Source: Pseudomonadales bacterium (GTDB taxonomy: Bacteria > Pseudomonadota > Gammaproteobacteria > Pseudomonadales > JAHRWD01). Taken from it: a DNA stretch of 64,000 nt. Both the position numbers and the translations under genes were made by a program. Every line of letters starts with the position of its first letter. Position 1 is the stretch's first letter. Below the pieces are notes generated by a model that searched no databases, was not told the origin of the DNA, and saw nothing but the letters and a program-made list of their open reading frames with translations. Positions 1-10,539 of this stretch are shown one piece after another. The stretch spans positions 77,666 to 141,665 of the forward strand of contig JARGPR010000005.1 of the NCBI GenBank assembly GCA_029210125.1, read 5' to 3'.

Positions 1-317
1 TGCCCAAGAATAAGGCACTCCACACCTTCGATTACGCCAATACCGACGATAAAACCTGAGCCTACGTTGTAGTCTGAACGCCATGCAGCTAATGGGCTGA
101 TTTCTAGAAAAGGGGAATCCTTGTCCAGTACATTGGCGATTCGTTCTCTTAGAGGCATCTTGCCTCTTTTGCGCAGCCGTGCGGTGGCTTCTTCGCCTCC
201 GCCCTCTGCAGCTTCTGCATATAACCCTTCCAGTGTTTCCATCAGTTCAAACATATCGGTTTGATTTTGCTGGAACGTTTCTGAACGAGTGTCTAACTTG
301 GATTCTAATAGGGACAT
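1..317 (-). CDS. Acyl-CoA carboxylase, carboxyltransferase (beta) subunit, 5' part only
   Basis: The first 105 residues of a biotin-dependent acyl-CoA carboxylase beta subunit; the rest lies beyond the window edge. After an acidic helical start comes RLRKRGKMPLRERIANVLD followed by SPFLEISPLAAW, the entry to the crotonase-fold carboxyltransferase domain in propionyl-, methylcrotonyl- and geranyl-CoA carboxylases. The family moves CO2 from carboxybiotin to an acyl-CoA in the cytoplasm. The ATG at 317 follows GGAG at good spacing. The order of similarity suggests the methylcrotonyl/geranyl type, as in leucine or isoprenoid breakdown, but 105 residues cannot decide the substrate. Confidence 0.85.
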   Translation of the reverse strand, partial: MSLLESKLDTRSETFQQNQTDMFELMETLEGLYAEAAEGGGEEATARLRKRGKMPLRERIANVLDKDSPFLEISPLAAWRSDYNVGSGFIVGIGVIEGVECLILG

Positions 318-341
318 CTATTTCTCCATCCGTGAGCACAT

Positions 342-370
342 TTATTATTGGTAATGTTCAAGAATATCAA
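342..370 (-). promoter_or_regulatory. Sigma70-type promoter for the acyl-CoA carboxylase gene
   Basis: On the minus strand TTGATA (365-370) and TAATAA (342-347) are separated by exactly 17 bases, and the -10 lies about 25 bases before the ATG at 317. Both hexamers are close to consensus. The leader would be very short. Confidence 0.5.
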
Positions 371-776
371 ATTCATCCGCTGTTGTGGTGAAATTTATAG
401 GAGCAAATTCGAGCTAATCGTGACTTTGATTAATGATACTGGATACTCGCTGTATAGATTTCGATTGCTCGATACGGATCAATAAGGCAAGGGTGTATAG
501 CTTCGCCCGGTTGGGCTCAGTGGCACGGGTATGAGGCTTGGCATATTACTGCCGTTTGATCTGGTATACGAATAAGGAAAGTGGATACGAATCCACCAGG
601 TGTCTCGGGATGAAAATCGACGAATCGATGCATTCAATGATATAGGCGGTTTAGGAGTAGACCGCATACAGAGTGGTTATTCAGATATCAATTGTAAATT
701 TGCAGGCACAATTTTCTGTAGCTTGGCAACTGTGGTTTTACAAATTATTGAGTGGGCATGGATACAACAGGAATAG
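371..776. other. Intergenic stretch without a recognised gene
   Basis: About 400 bases between the carboxylase promoter and the terminator of the OmpA gene. The only open frame of note (62 codons, minus strand, 479-667) has no ribosome binding site, and its arginine- and serine-rich product looks like noise. No RNA gene or repeat was seen. Confidence 0.5.
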
Positions 777-813
777 ATCATGAAAGCTACGGGAAAACGG
801 TAGCTTTCATGAT
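777..813 (-). terminator. Perfect 14-bp hairpin after the OmpA gene
   Basis: Arms 777-790 and 800-813 are exact reverse complements (ATCATGAAAGCTAC and its complement) around a 9-base loop. It starts ten bases past the OmpA stop. There is no clear T tract on either strand, so it may act as an mRNA-stabilising 3' stem as much as an intrinsic terminator. Confidence 0.6.
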
Positions 814-822
814 AGAACCTAT

Positions 823-1986
823 TTACTCAGGCTTGGTTATCTGGGTATTGATTTCAGCCACAACACGACGGTTCAGTTTGCGACCCGCTGCGGTGCTGTT
901 ATCGGCAGCAGGGTTTGTAATACCGTAGCCAATAGAAGTAACCCGTTTTGCACTAATTTTGTGGTCGTTAATTAGACTGTCGGCAATAGCCTTAGCTCTG
1001 CGCTCGGATAAAATAAGATTCCGAGAAACCGAGCCGGAGGAGTCCGTATAGCCTTTAATCACAACAATAGTATCGGGATACTGAATCATGAAATCTGCAA
1101 CTTTTTTGATTTGATCAAAAAACTCAGACTTGATGTTCGCTTTGCCGCTATCGAAGGTAACATTAAGTTTGATGGAAACATCTTGGGTCAGCATTTTTCG
1201 GCAACCCATTTCATCAATCACAGCACCTTTTGGTGTGTTTGGGCATTTGTCCAGATGGTCCGCAATACCATCACGGTCACTGTCGAGGGCGCAACCAACA
1301 GCATCTACTTTTACACCAGCAGGTGTGTTGCTACACTGATCTTTGTAGTCAACCACACCATCTTTATCGGTGTCGAGGGCACAGCCAGCGCTATCAACAG
1401 GGGTACCCATCGGGGTATTGGGGCAGTTATCCTGAGAGTCTGAAACGCCATCGTGATCTATATCGACAGATGTCCTGTTGCCGCCAAACATCACGTTAAA
1501 ACCAACGGTTGCCATATAGTCGAGTTCGCTGTGGTCAATTTCGTATAAGCCGCGGACATCAGCGCGAAGTGAAATAAGATCAGAAAGAATATACTCAATA
1601 CCACCACCCAGGTTTGCGGTTGTACCATCTAATGTAATGGTATTTGTCTTCTGTTCGGTGTGCCCGATACCTGCAAGCAGAATTGGTTGCCAGTTGCTAT
1701 CGGAGGTGAAGCGGTAAACTGAATTTAACTCTAGTATCTCCGTTTCAACTCTAGGGTCTGTGTCGTTTGAGTCGTAGGAAAATTCAGCCGCCCAATTGCT
1801 TTCAAATTGGTAACCAAAGCCTAATCCCCATCCGAAACCGTCATCAGGAGTCAGGCCAGACCAGACATCGGACATGTTAAAGCTCAAGTGTGGGTACAGA
1901 TAGACCCCCGGTTGTTGTGTGGATTCCGCCTGCGCGGATGAGCATGCAATAATAATTAATGCTGACGCAAATATTTTTCTTTTCAT
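823..1986 (-). CDS. OmpA/OprF-family outer membrane protein with TSP3-type linker
   Basis: A 387-residue outer membrane protein that anchors the outer membrane to peptidoglycan. Residues 1-20 are a signal peptide ending AQA. Residues 22-170 are an eight-strand OmpA-like barrel with alternating aromatic strands. Residues 175-262 hold three thrombospondin type-3-like calcium repeats, each of the form D-x-D-x-DG-x2-D followed by a CPNTP-like turn and a closing cysteine. Residues 270-385 are the OmpA C-terminal domain that binds diaminopimelate; its NLILSERRAKAIADSL stretch is typical. This is the OprF arrangement, not that of E. coli OmpA. It is a single gene with its own promoter and terminator. 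Confidence 0.93.
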   Translation of the reverse strand: MKRKIFASALIIIACSSAQAESTQQPGVYLYPHLSFNMSDVWSGLTPDDGFGWGLGFGYQFESNWAAEFSYDSNDTDPRVETEILELNSVYRFTSDSNWQPILLAGIGHTEQKTNTITLDGTTANLGGGIEYILSDLISLRADVRGLYEIDHSELDYMATVGFNVMFGGNRTSVDIDHDGVSDSQDNCPNTPMGTPVDSAGCALDTDKDGVVDYKDQCSNTPAGVKVDAVGCALDSDRDGIADHLDKCPNTPKGAVIDEMGCRKMLTQDVSIKLNVTFDSGKANIKSEFFDQIKKVADFMIQYPDTIVVIKGYTDSSGSVSRNLILSERRAKAIADSLINDHKISAKRVTSIGYGITNPAADNSTAAGRKLNRRVVAEINTQITKPE

Positions 1987-2066
1987 TGGATATGTCCGTG
2001 TGGTGAATGAACAATGACGCGACTGAATCGAGTAGGGCTTTTAATGTAACTAATACATCGAGGCAC

Positions 2067-2095
2067 CTTATACAGGTTGATCGTTCAAGCTACAA
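2067..2095 (-). promoter_or_regulatory. Candidate sigma70 promoter of the OmpA gene
   Basis: On the minus strand TTGTAG (2090-2095) and TATAAG (2067-2072) are 17 bases apart, about 80 bases before the ATG. The 328-base gap to the next gene (1987-2314) is AT-rich, as expected for a strong porin promoter with a long leader, and holds no gene that I can see. Confidence 0.4.
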
Positions 2096-2314
2096 TATTT
2101 AAATGGCTTTCTAATAAAAAAGTGAGCGGACTATTTTTTATATAAAATTTAGTTATAAAGCTCAAGCTAAGCTGCAAAGTTAGGGCTATAAACTGACTTG
2201 ATGTTGTTCTATGTATATAGATAAATTTAACGACGGGTTTTATGTTCGCTTGGCCGGTATGATCGAGGCCTTTCGCAAGATCATCAGAATATAAGCGTTT
2301 TTGATTACTAATTA

Positions 2315-2695
2315 CTACCGGTAAATCACCTCTATTCCGTAACCCAATTCCAACGAAGTACGTTGGTTTTTAGTCAATTTTTTTACCACCAGTCCATAGG
2401 AGTGGTCGATCATCCGTTCGAGCTCATGAGACGGTACGTCGCCGGGTATTTGTACGCTGTTCCAGTGTGCTTTGTTCATATGGTAGCCAGGGGTGACGGC
2501 ATTAAATAGATCACGGAGAATGATTGCTTCATTGGGATCGCATTTCAGATTAAGGCGTAAACCTCCGTCGTGATCAGCCAGCAGCGCAAACATTTTTTTC
2601 TTGATCTTGTAGACCGCAGCATCGGGGCCGAAGGGGTAATCGAGGTATGCTTCAGGTTTTGAAAGCAAGAGGCTGTTTAGCTGATTGGCTGTCAT
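2315..2695 (-). CDS. MmcQ/YjbR family protein
   Basis: A 126-residue protein of the MmcQ/YjbR family, which has a CyaY-like alpha/beta fold. Visible family marks are the N-terminal LLSKPEAYLDYPFGPDAAVYKI, then MFALLADHDGGLRLNLKCDP, the turn PGYHMNKAHWNSV, and a final helix with VVKKLTK. The family is annotated as DNA binding on structural grounds, but no cellular role is established. Length matches the family. It is a monocistronic gene with the next gene on the opposite strand. Confidence 0.85.
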   Translation of the reverse strand: MTANQLNSLLLSKPEAYLDYPFGPDAAVYKIKKKMFALLADHDGGLRLNLKCDPNEAIILRDLFNAVTPGYHMNKAHWNSVQIPGDVPSHELERMIDHSYGLVVKKLTKNQRTSLELGYGIEVIYR

Positions 2696-3038
2696 GATAA
2701 TTGTGCCTGATTAAAATTTGTGGAGAGAGCTTCTAAAAGAGTATACGGCGTTGCTAACATGATCCTATCGATCGTGTGGCTTCTGATAATGGGGGTGATT
2801 CTGTAAGGGCCAATTGATGACCCATTGGGCGACCGGGCCAAACAGAAGTCACCAATTATCTGACAAATAGATGCGTACTGTCTTGCTGAAAACCCTAACC
2901 CTTATGCTAAAAAATAGGAACAACCATGCCCTGTATTTTTTATTGTTGAACCAATGAGTTATCAGTTCAATAACTATCAGCGTGTTAAACTCGAGCGCCG
3001 GTATCTTTTTTTTGCGCTTATATGAACGCGGTTATTTA
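2696..3038. other. Divergent intergenic region
   Basis: 343 bases between the divergently transcribed YjbR-like and PqiA-like genes. It must hold both promoters, but I see no hexamer pair good enough to name, and no hairpin or RNA gene. Confidence 0.4.
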
Positions 3039-3662
3039 ATGACTAAGTATCTTTCTGTAGCTCTGTTTATTTTATCGATTATCTGTTTGATTCCAGGTTT
3101 AACTGAACCACTGATTACTATCGAGGCATCGGTAGATAAACAGAATATGGTGGCGTTGGCGGCACAGGCGATTGCGCCGCCACAACAAACCGACAATTTC
3201 CTCCAGAACATGCTGCGCTCTGTTGTTGCGCAACTTCAAGTGCAGGGTAGCGTATTAGTGTTTAGTTCAACCCGTAGCTTGCTGGGAACCATGCATGAGT
3301 TAATCGCACATGGTCACCAGTTTGTAGGGATTCTAATCGGCCTGTTTGGGGTAGTGATTCCGGTGATCAAAATTATGCTGACTACATTGTCAGTTTTTTT
3401 GCCTGCGCAAAAGAGTAAAGCAGCGCTGTTGAATATCAGCAGCATATTGGGAAAATGGTCAATGTCGGATGTATTCGTGATGGCGCTGATGGTGGCTTTT
3501 CTGGCGATTAACGCCAATGAAGATTCGATCAACACCGTGCAGATGAGTGCTGAGCTTGACCGGGGTTTTTACTTTTTTGCGGCCTATTGTTTGCTAGCGA
3601 TTGCGGCGGGTCAGCTTATGCAGAGGTGCGAAGCGAGAAAGCGAAAGGTTGATGCGATCTAG
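3039..3662 (+). CDS. PqiA-family inner membrane protein
   Basis: A 207-residue inner membrane protein resembling half of paraquat-inducible protein A. Segments at residues 4-20, about 92-115, 135-155 and 170-188 are hydrophobic. The motif LGKWSMSDVFVMALMVAFL is the hallmark of PqiA repeats. Full-length PqiA carries two such modules and works with PqiB/PqiC in lipid transport; here there is one module and no MCE-domain partner next door, so the partner is unknown. A GTG at 2982 would add 19 residues, but the ATG at 3039 gives the expected N-terminus at the first membrane helix. The ribosome binding site is weak for either start. Confidence 0.75.
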   Translation: MTKYLSVALFILSIICLIPGLTEPLITIEASVDKQNMVALAAQAIAPPQQTDNFLQNMLRSVVAQLQVQGSVLVFSSTRSLLGTMHELIAHGHQFVGILIGLFGVVIPVIKIMLTTLSVFLPAQKSKAALLNISSILGKWSMSDVFVMALMVAFLAINANEDSINTVQMSAELDRGFYFFAAYCLLAIAAGQLMQRCEARKRKVDAI

Positions 3663-3685
3663 GCAATTGGTTTCATGTTCGTTGT

Positions 3686-4102
3686 CTATTGACGGTCACG
3701 AATAAGCTTCCGGTAAGCGAACAGAGCAATAGCTGTCCATACCAATGATCGCAGTGCCATCGCATATATGGTACGGCTTTCGTAGATACCACCAGTACTT
3801 ATATGTAGTGCAAACACAGCAAAAATGATTAGTGTTGCTGCGACAATCGCAATGGAAAGCCATGCGGCCCAGGTTTTTTGCAGGAACAAACCCACAGCAG
3901 CCAGCAAATAAAAGAAACCCGCAATAAAGTTAAACCAAAGCACAAATGGCGTATACGTGCCCGCGGCTACTCGATCCGGGCCATCAATAAACAAAACGGA
4001 CCCACCGGATTTGATGGTGAGTAGACCGAAGATAACAGCGATAATAGTAACTAACCAAATACTCATTGGACGATTTAAATCACTTGATGACACGGAGTTC
4101 AT
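3686..4102 (-). CDS. Four-helix integral membrane protein of unknown function
   Basis: 138 residues with four predicted membrane segments at about 14-32, 54-74, 80-100 and 114-132, short loops, and a basic C-terminus (YRKLIRDRQ). No catalytic or binding motif is visible. It is convergent with the PqiA-like gene, with 23 bases between the stops, and stands alone. I do not recognise a characterised family. Confidence 0.7.
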   Translation of the reverse strand: MNSVSSSDLNRPMSIWLVTIIAVIFGLLTIKSGGSVLFIDGPDRVAAGTYTPFVLWFNFIAGFFYLLAAVGLFLQKTWAAWLSIAIVAATLIIFAVFALHISTGGIYESRTIYAMALRSLVWTAIALFAYRKLIRDRQ

Positions 4103-4236
4103 AATTCAGTTCTCTCCAACGGTAGGTAACTCAGGGTTATTGGTTTGTCGCTTCACCTATTCCAAATAAAAAAGCCTCACCATTTTTGTGTTAAAAGCAG
4201 TGAAGCCTTTAGGTGCATTGGGGTAAATAAAGGAGA

Positions 4237-5334
4237 CTAAAAATCAGGAATCAAACAGGAGTGAATCGATTCCTGATTGGGGATTTCTCTAGCCAGGGTT
4301 TTAATAGCCAGCTCCGCTTCCTCAAGTTTAAAGTTATGGGTGTGCATTTTTTCAATCGGCACTTTGCCTGATTCAATCAGCTTAATAGCGCTTTGGTAGC
4401 CAGTATTGGTGACGCCAATTGCGCCCTTGATCTGGATCTCCTTGCCAACCACCATGTCAGAGATAAAGTCTGGAACGGCCTTGCGACCTTTTACTCCAGC
4501 TAACACAACCCTGCCGCCCATCGCTGCCATATGTAGTGCATCGGCAATCGGCTTGGTGGCATAGGCGGTTACATCAACAATTACATCCGCACCCCTGCCG
4601 TTTGTGATCTCCGCTACTCGCTCAATCACATTTTCATTTTCGACATCAATGCAATGATCCGCACCAAACAGTTTGGCGATGGCCATCTTGTCTTTATCGG
4701 CTTCGAGCCCAGTGACAATAATTGTGCCCGCACCTGCTTCACGGCAGGCGACAACGCTGGCTAATCCGCGCTGCCCTGGACCCATAATCACCACGGTATC
4801 GCCGATTTTAGTTTCAGGGATCTCTACCGCCCAGCGAAACCCCGCGCCGAGCGGGTTAAAAATTACCGCTGTTTCAGGCGCAATGCTGGCATCCATTTTG
4901 TGTACTACAGAATTTGGGTCGAGATACATATATTGAGAATAAGCGCCCCACAGCCCAGGCTCATCGGTCACTGGAATGTAGGAATAGATGCGACGGCTAT
5001 CGCACAGGTGATAGCTTCCGCCGAGACAACATGGGCAAAAACGGCAGGATAGCATCGTCTCTACGGCTACCCGGTCGCCAACATCAACACCCCAGCGCTG
5101 GGCAGCTCTGTCGCCAATGGCTTCGATGATGCCTAATGGCTCATGACCCGGGATTACATTCATTGGTGTGCTAAGGTCACCCCGATACTGTTCGTAATCA
5201 CTGCCACAAATGCCGCAGGCTTCAATGCGAATGATGGCCGAATCTTCAGTGATATCGGGTATTGGCAGGTCTCTTCCGACGAGGGTTTTAGCCGCAGTTT
5301 GAACCATCGCAAAACTGGTTTTTGGTAACGCCAT
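4237..5334 (-). CDS. Zinc-dependent alcohol dehydrogenase (MDR superfamily)
   Basis: A 365-residue medium-chain dehydrogenase/reductase. Cys40 in CGICGSD and His64-Glu65 in the GHE motif match the catalytic zinc site. Cys97, Cys100, Cys103 and Cys111 form the structural zinc loop. A Rossmann turn follows as GPGQRG, a variant of GxGxxG, then an acidic residue in TGLEADKDK suggesting NAD(H) preference. It oxidises an alcohol or polyol, or reduces the matching aldehyde or ketone; the substrate cannot be told. Between residues 111 and 180 it has an aromatic insert (YSYIPVTDEPGLWGAYSQYM). It stands alone, and no regulator adjoins it. Confidence 0.9.
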   Translation of the reverse strand: MALPKTSFAMVQTAAKTLVGRDLPIPDITEDSAIIRIEACGICGSDYEQYRGDLSTPMNVIPGHEPLGIIEAIGDRAAQRWGVDVGDRVAVETMLSCRFCPCCLGGSYHLCDSRRIYSYIPVTDEPGLWGAYSQYMYLDPNSVVHKMDASIAPETAVIFNPLGAGFRWAVEIPETKIGDTVVIMGPGQRGLASVVACREAGAGTIIVTGLEADKDKMAIAKLFGADHCIDVENENVIERVAEITNGRGADVIVDVTAYATKPIADALHMAAMGGRVVLAGVKGRKAVPDFISDMVVGKEIQIKGAIGVTNTGYQSAIKLIESGKVPIEKMHTHNFKLEEAELAIKTLAREIPNQESIHSCLIPDF

Positions 5335-5575
5335 AATCTACTCCCTGATTTATATATTTATTATTTGGGTATTACGGTCTCGCGGTACAGTACGTCATAG
5401 AACCAAAACCAATTGCTGAATGCAAATCAGTGGGTGGCTCAAATGATATGGGATGACATACTTGCAACAGGCTGGCGGCTGTAATAGCGTGTGACTAGCT
5501 GTTAAAACACCTTGGCAGCAAACTTCGAATAATAAATGCTCTATTTTGGCACCAATAATAAAAGGAAGGTAAAAA

Positions 5576-6181
5576 ATGAGTTCTTCAGCACCCACACCAC
5601 GAGTCCCACTACTCTCTCAGGAAGAAGCACGAAAACGCGCAGCGGAGGTGGGCATGGCAGAAAATTTCGCCGATCTAAATGTGTTTAGAATGATGCTTCA
5701 ACACCCGGTGCTGGCTGGAAAAGTCGGCGGTTTGTTATCAATGTTGTTATTTGATGGCAACAAGTTTGATCCTCGCCAACGCGAATTGATCATTATGCGA
5801 CTGGGCTGGACCAGTGGTTCTGAATACGAGTGGACAGCACACTGGTACCTTGCTATCCGGCTGGAGATGACTCCGGAAGAGATTCTTGCGGTTCGTGATT
5901 GGCAAAATTCAACCGTGCTTAGCGACAACGACAAAACAATCCTGAAAGCGACTGACGAAATGGTTGAGCGTGGTGCGATTACCGCCACAACCTGGAAGCA
6001 GCTGGAAACCTTTGTGACGACTCATGAGGAGAAGCTCGAGTTGGTGATTGCGATCTGTAACTGGCGAATGTTCTCTCAACTGTTGCTGAGCCTGGAAGTG
6101 CCACCGGAAGAAAGTATGGATAGCTGGCCACCAGTGGGTGAGCTGCCACCGGCGGCAATCGCGGCAAGACATAGAGAATAA
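5576..6181 (+). CDS. Carboxymuconolactone decarboxylase (CMD/AhpD-like) family protein
   Basis: A 201-residue all-helical protein of the CMD family. The core QRELIIMRLGWTSGSEYEWTAHW (residues about 68-90) holds the conserved Glu and His positions. Where AhpD has a CxxC pair, this protein has none, so it is not a peroxidase-type AhpD. Relatives are annotated as gamma-carboxymuconolactone decarboxylase-like or as unknown. The ATG is preceded by AAGGAAGG. A very strong hairpin follows the stop. The substrate is unknown; the divergent neighbour is an alcohol dehydrogenase. Confidence 0.82.
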   Translation: MSSSAPTPRVPLLSQEEARKRAAEVGMAENFADLNVFRMMLQHPVLAGKVGGLLSMLLFDGNKFDPRQRELIIMRLGWTSGSEYEWTAHWYLAIRLEMTPEEILAVRDWQNSTVLSDNDKTILKATDEMVERGAITATTWKQLETFVTTHEEKLELVIAICNWRMFSQLLLSLEVPPEESMDSWPPVGELPPAAIAARHRE

Positions 6182-6200
6182 AAATAGTAACAGCTACAAT

Positions 6201-6243
6201 GGATTTAACCGTTAGCGGGGCTGGCCCGCTAACGGTTAAATCC
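6201..6243. terminator. Perfect 19-bp inverted repeat, 5-base loop
   Basis: Arms 6201-6219 and 6225-6243 are exact reverse complements, with a 5-base loop (GCTGG). It begins 20 bases after the CMD-family stop and ends 18 bases before the next ATG. No T tract follows, so it may be a processing or stability stem rather than a plain intrinsic terminator. Confidence 0.65.
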
Positions 6244-6260
6244 AGCAAAGAGTGTAAAAG

Positions 6261-6458
6261 ATGAGTATTGAGATTGGCGGTTTTTTTGGATTTGTCCTAT
6301 TGGCGCTGGATATCTGGGCCATTGTCAGTGTGTTATCCAGTCAAACCTCTACCACTGCAAAAGTTGGTTGGATCTTCGCTATCATCATCCTGCCATTGCT
6401 GGGTTTTATTGCCTGGTTTTTTCTTGGGCCGCGGTCATTGGATCAAGATATCGAGTAG
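6261..6458 (+). CDS. Small membrane protein with PLDc_N (phospholipase D-nuclease N-terminal) domain
   Basis: 65 residues with two membrane helices (about 7-27 and 34-54) joined by a short basic turn (TTAKVGW), then FFLGPRSLDQ. This is the PLDc_N domain, which in cardiolipin synthases precedes the catalytic part but also occurs alone, as here. Function alone is unknown. The start follows GAGTGTAAAAG. It converges on dapB, with 21 bases between the stops. Confidence 0.8.
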   Translation: MSIEIGGFFGFVLLALDIWAIVSVLSSQTSTTAKVGWIFAIIILPLLGFIAWFFLGPRSLDQDIE

Positions 6459-6479
6459 CCACAAACCATACCGCAGTGA

Positions 6480-7304
<825 letters not shown>

Positions 7305-7313
7305 TTAGGCTCG

Positions 7314-8432
7314 TTAATCTTCAAAAAATGCTTTTACACCATCAAACCATGAAGATTTTTGCGGAGTGTGTTTATCGTGGTTCAACGACTCCTGAAACTG
7401 TTCAAGCAGGGCTTTCTGTTTTTTGTTTAGCTTGACCGGGGTTTCTACGCTTACGCGGCACAGTAGGTCACCGGGTCCGCCACCACGGACAGAAATCACA
7501 CCTTTGCCGCGAACCCTGAACAGTTTACCGGTTTGGGTTTCCGGCGGGATTTTCAGGCTTACACGCCCATCAAGGGTTGGCACTTCAAGCTCGCCACCCA
7601 GTGCTGCATCCACAAAGCTGATGGGTACATCGCAATAGAGATTGCGACCATCGCGCTCAAAAATGGCATGTTCTTTAACCGAAATTTGCACGTACAGGTC
7701 ACCGTGGGGGCCGCCTAGTGTTCCTGCTTCCCCTTCCCCGGCGAGTCGTATGCGGTCGCCGTTATCAACGCCCGCAGGTACCTTAACGGAAAGGGTTTTG
7801 CTCTCCTGTATCAGCCCTTCACCACCACAGCTTTTGCAGGGGTCTTTAATCATCTTACCGGTACCACGGCAGCGTGGACAGGTTTGCTGAACCGAAAATG
7901 GGCCCTGCTGCATACGTACCTGACCCATACCATTACAGGTAGTACAAGTGGTGGGGCTGGTACCTTTTTTTGCGCCGCTGCCGTTGCAGGGGTCGCACTT
8001 GTTCATGGTCGGTATTTTGATTTTAACCGAGGTGCCGTGCACCGCATCCTCTAGTGACAGGTCAAGGTTGTAGCGCAGATCCGCGCCCTGTTGAGCACGG
8101 CTTCGACCTCTGCCGCGACCGCCGCCTCCTCCGCCAAATATGTCACCAAATACGTCGCCAAAAATATCACTGAAACCGCCGGCACCGCCACCGCCGCCTC
8201 CACCATTTTCAAAAGCTGCGTGACCAAACTGATCGTAATTGGCTCGTTTCTCCGCATCGGAAAGTACTTCGTTTGCTTCGTTGGCTTCTTTGAAGCGTTC
8301 CTCGGCGTTTGGGTCATCCGAGTTACGGTCCGGGTGATATTTCATCGCCAGTTTGCGGTACGCTTTCTTGATCGCTTTTTCATCCGCGTCGCGGGGAACG
8401 CCAAGAACTTCGTAGTAATCTTTTTTTGACAT
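7314..8432 (-). CDS. dnaJ: Chaperone DnaJ
   Basis: 372 residues of the Hsp40 co-chaperone that delivers unfolded clients to DnaK and stimulates its ATPase. The J domain holds the HPD motif ([10 protein letters not shown]). A Gly/Phe-rich stretch follows, with a long Gly run. Four CxxCxGxG zinc repeats come next, then the C-terminal substrate domains. I chose the ATG at 8432, which gives the usual [11 protein letters not shown] start; a GTG three codons upstream is also open. Neither has a strong ribosome binding site. It is downstream of dnaK, separated by an intrinsic-terminator-like hairpin. Confidence 0.97.
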   Translation of the reverse strand: MSKKDYYEVLGVPRDADEKAIKKAYRKLAMKYHPDRNSDDPNAEERFKEANEANEVLSDAEKRANYDQFGHAAFENGGGGGGGAGGFSDIFGDVFGDIFGGGGGGRGRGRSRAQQGADLRYNLDLSLEDAVHGTSVKIKIPTMNKCDPCNGSGAKKGTSPTTCTTCNGMGQVRMQQGPFSVQQTCPRCRGTGKMIKDPCKSCGGEGLIQESKTLSVKVPAGVDNGDRIRLAGEGEAGTLGGPHGDLYVQISVKEHAIFERDGRNLYCDVPISFVDAALGGELEVPTLDGRVSLKIPPETQTGKLFRVRGKGVISVRGGGPGDLLCRVSVETPVKLNKKQKALLEQFQESLNHDKHTPQKSSWFDGVKAFFED

Positions 8433-8450
8433 GTTGAGCACTTAATCAAC

Positions 8451-8490
8451 TTAAAAAAATACGCCGGTGGCGCAATAAATGCGACACCGG
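8451..8490 (-). terminator. Attenuating terminator between dnaK and dnaJ
   Basis: On the minus strand a 10-base stem (arms 8481-8490 and 8464-8473, one mismatch, 7-base loop) is followed by a run of seven T at about 8453-8459. It lies 50 bases after the dnaK stop. It would lower dnaJ and dapB expression relative to dnaK, as is common for this operon. Confidence 0.75.
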
Positions 8491-8541
8491 CCTAAGGGTT
8501 AAGCTCCCGATTAAGGGAGGTTTAATCAGTTTTGGTTCTGA

Positions 8542-10464
8542 TTACTTATCGTCTTTAACTTCTTCGAACTCGGCATCTACCGCATCGATATCATCATCTG
8601 AACCACCCGCAGCTTCAGCTGCGGATTCTACATCACCCATGTCAGCCTGTGCTGCGGCCATGCGCTGGGCCAAGCCAGATGCGGCTTCAGTAAGTGCGGT
8701 GGTTTTTGCTTCTATTGCTTCCTTGTCGTCACCTTTCAGGGCTTCTTCAAGTTCAGTTACCGCTGCTTCGATTTGAGTTTTTTCCTCGTCGGTGGCCTGG
8801 TCACCTGCTTCTTCAAGGGTTTTGCGCGTTGCGTGAACCATGCCATCCGCAGCGTTGCGAGTAGCTACCAGCTCTTCAAAGCGCGCATCTTCTTCTGCGT
8901 GGCTTTCTGCATCACGAATCATGCTTTCGATATCTTCGTCGGAAAGGCCGCCCGAGGCTTTAATCTCGATACTCTGCTCTTTGCCTGTCGCTTTATCTTT
9001 TGCCGATACCTTCAAAATACCGTTGGCATCGAGATCAAATGATACTTCGATCTGGGGCATACCCCGCGGCGCAGGAGGGATATCTGCAAGATCAAACCGG
9101 CCCAGCGATTTATTCTGGTTGGCCTGCTTGCGCTCTCCCTGAACTACATGGATGGTTACGGCCGACTGATTATCATCTGCGGTTGAGAAAACCTGTGACT
9201 TGTTGGTTGGAATAGTTGAGTTTTTCTCAATCAGCGGTGTGGTCACGCCACCCATGGTTTCAATACCCAGGGTTAGTGGTGTTACATCTAGCAGTAATAC
9301 GTCGGTTACGTCGCCGGAAAGTACCGCAGCTTGAATCGCCGCACCCATGGCAACCGCTTCATCCGGGTTCACATCTTTACGAGGCTCTTTGTTAAAAAAA
9401 GCTTTAACTTTTTCCTGTACCAGTGGCATACGTGTCTGACCACCGACCAGAATGACTTCGTCGATTTCTGATGGATTAAGATCAGCATCCGCAAGCGCAG
9501 TTTTAAGTGGCTTGAGTGTGCGTTCAACCAGATCATCAACCAGCGCTTCAAGTTTTGCGCGGGTGACTTTGATCACCAGGTGCTTGGGACCGGATGCATC
9601 AGCGGTGATGTAGGGCAGGTTGATCTCGGTTTGTTGTGCGGTAGAAAGCTCGATTTTGGCTTTCTCCGCAGCTTCTTTTAGACGCTGAAGCGCCAGTGGG
9701 TCACTGTGCAGATCAATGCCACTCTCTTTCTTGAATTCGTCTGCGAGGTATTCAATCAAACGCAGGTCGAAATCTTCACCACCGAGGAATGTATCACCGT
9801 TGGTAGCCAGTACTTCAAAGGAGTGCTCGCCTTCTACTTCAGCGATTTCGATGACTGAAATATCGAAGGTACCACCACCGAGGTCAAATACCGCAATAGT
9901 GACGTCACCACGATTTTTGTCCATACCGTAGGCCAGTGCCGCAGCGGTAGGTTCGTTGATGATCCGTTTTACATCGAGTCCGGCAATACGCCCCGCATCT
10001 TTAGTTGCTTGACGCTGGGAGTCGTTGAAGTAAGCGGGAACCGTAACGACCGCTTCGGTAACTGCTTCACCGAGATAGTCCTCAGCCGTTTTTTTCATTT
10101 TTTTGAGGATTTGTGAGGAGATTTGCGGTGGAGCCATTTTCTCTCCACGAACATCAACCCAGGCATCGCCGTTGTCTGCTTTGACGATGGTGTAGGGCAC
10201 CATTTTGGCATCTTTTTGAACGATCTGGTCGTCAAACTTTCGACCGATCAGTCGTTTGATGGCAAACAGTGTGTTGGCAGGGTTGGTTACACCCTGACGT
10301 TTTGCGGGCTGACCTACCAATACCTCGTTGTCTTCAGCATAAGCAACGATTGAGGGGGTAGTGCGATCGCCCTCGGCATTTTCAATCACTTTACAGGTGG
10401 TGCCTTCCATAACTGCTACGCAGGAATTGGTGGTACCAAGGTCTATACCAATAATTTTTCCCAT
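8542..10464 (-). CDS. dnaK: Chaperone DnaK (Hsp70)
   Basis: 640 residues. The N-terminal phosphate loop [16 protein letters not shown], the [13 protein letters not shown] segment and the [11 protein letters not shown] loop mark the actin-fold ATPase. The linker [18 protein letters not shown] leads to the substrate-binding domain, and the tail ends acidic with EEVKDDK. It binds exposed hydrophobic peptides with DnaJ and GrpE in the cytoplasm. Length is typical of proteobacteria. A good sigma32-type promoter lies just upstream, so it can be induced apart from hrcA-grpE. Confidence 0.98.
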   Translation of the reverse strand: MGKIIGIDLGTTNSCVAVMEGTTCKVIENAEGDRTTPSIVAYAEDNEVLVGQPAKRQGVTNPANTLFAIKRLIGRKFDDQIVQKDAKMVPYTIVKADNGDAWVDVRGEKMAPPQISSQILKKMKKTAEDYLGEAVTEAVVTVPAYFNDSQRQATKDAGRIAGLDVKRIINEPTAAALAYGMDKNRGDVTIAVFDLGGGTFDISVIEIAEVEGEHSFEVLATNGDTFLGGEDFDLRLIEYLADEFKKESGIDLHSDPLALQRLKEAAEKAKIELSTAQQTEINLPYITADASGPKHLVIKVTRAKLEALVDDLVERTLKPLKTALADADLNPSEIDEVILVGGQTRMPLVQEKVKAFFNKEPRKDVNPDEAVAMGAAIQAAVLSGDVTDVLLLDVTPLTLGIETMGGVTTPLIEKNSTIPTNKSQVFSTADDNQSAVTIHVVQGERKQANQNKSLGRFDLADIPPAPRGMPQIEVSFDLDANGILKVSAKDKATGKEQSIEIKASGGLSDEDIESMIRDAESHAEEDARFEELVATRNAADGMVHATRKTLEEAGDQATDEEKTQIEAAVTELEEALKGDDKEAIEAKTTALTEAASGLAQRMAAAQADMGDVESAAEAAGGSDDDIDAVDAEFEEVKDDK

Positions 10465-10539
10465 CGGGGTTCTCCAGTTCTTCCTATTAAATAAGTGTGA
10501 AAGCAGTGATTTTGAATCGGTCTGTTTTCGTTGTAATCA

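Noticed and set aside
479-667. 62-codon frame on the minus strand
   Set aside because: No ribosome site, Arg/Ser/Pro-rich product with no pattern, and it lies in a gap with no support from neighbours.
4166-4212. Terminator stem after the alcohol dehydrogenase gene
   Set aside because: AAAGCCTCAC and GTGAAGCCTTT look alike but pair only with internal mismatches; not good enough to list.
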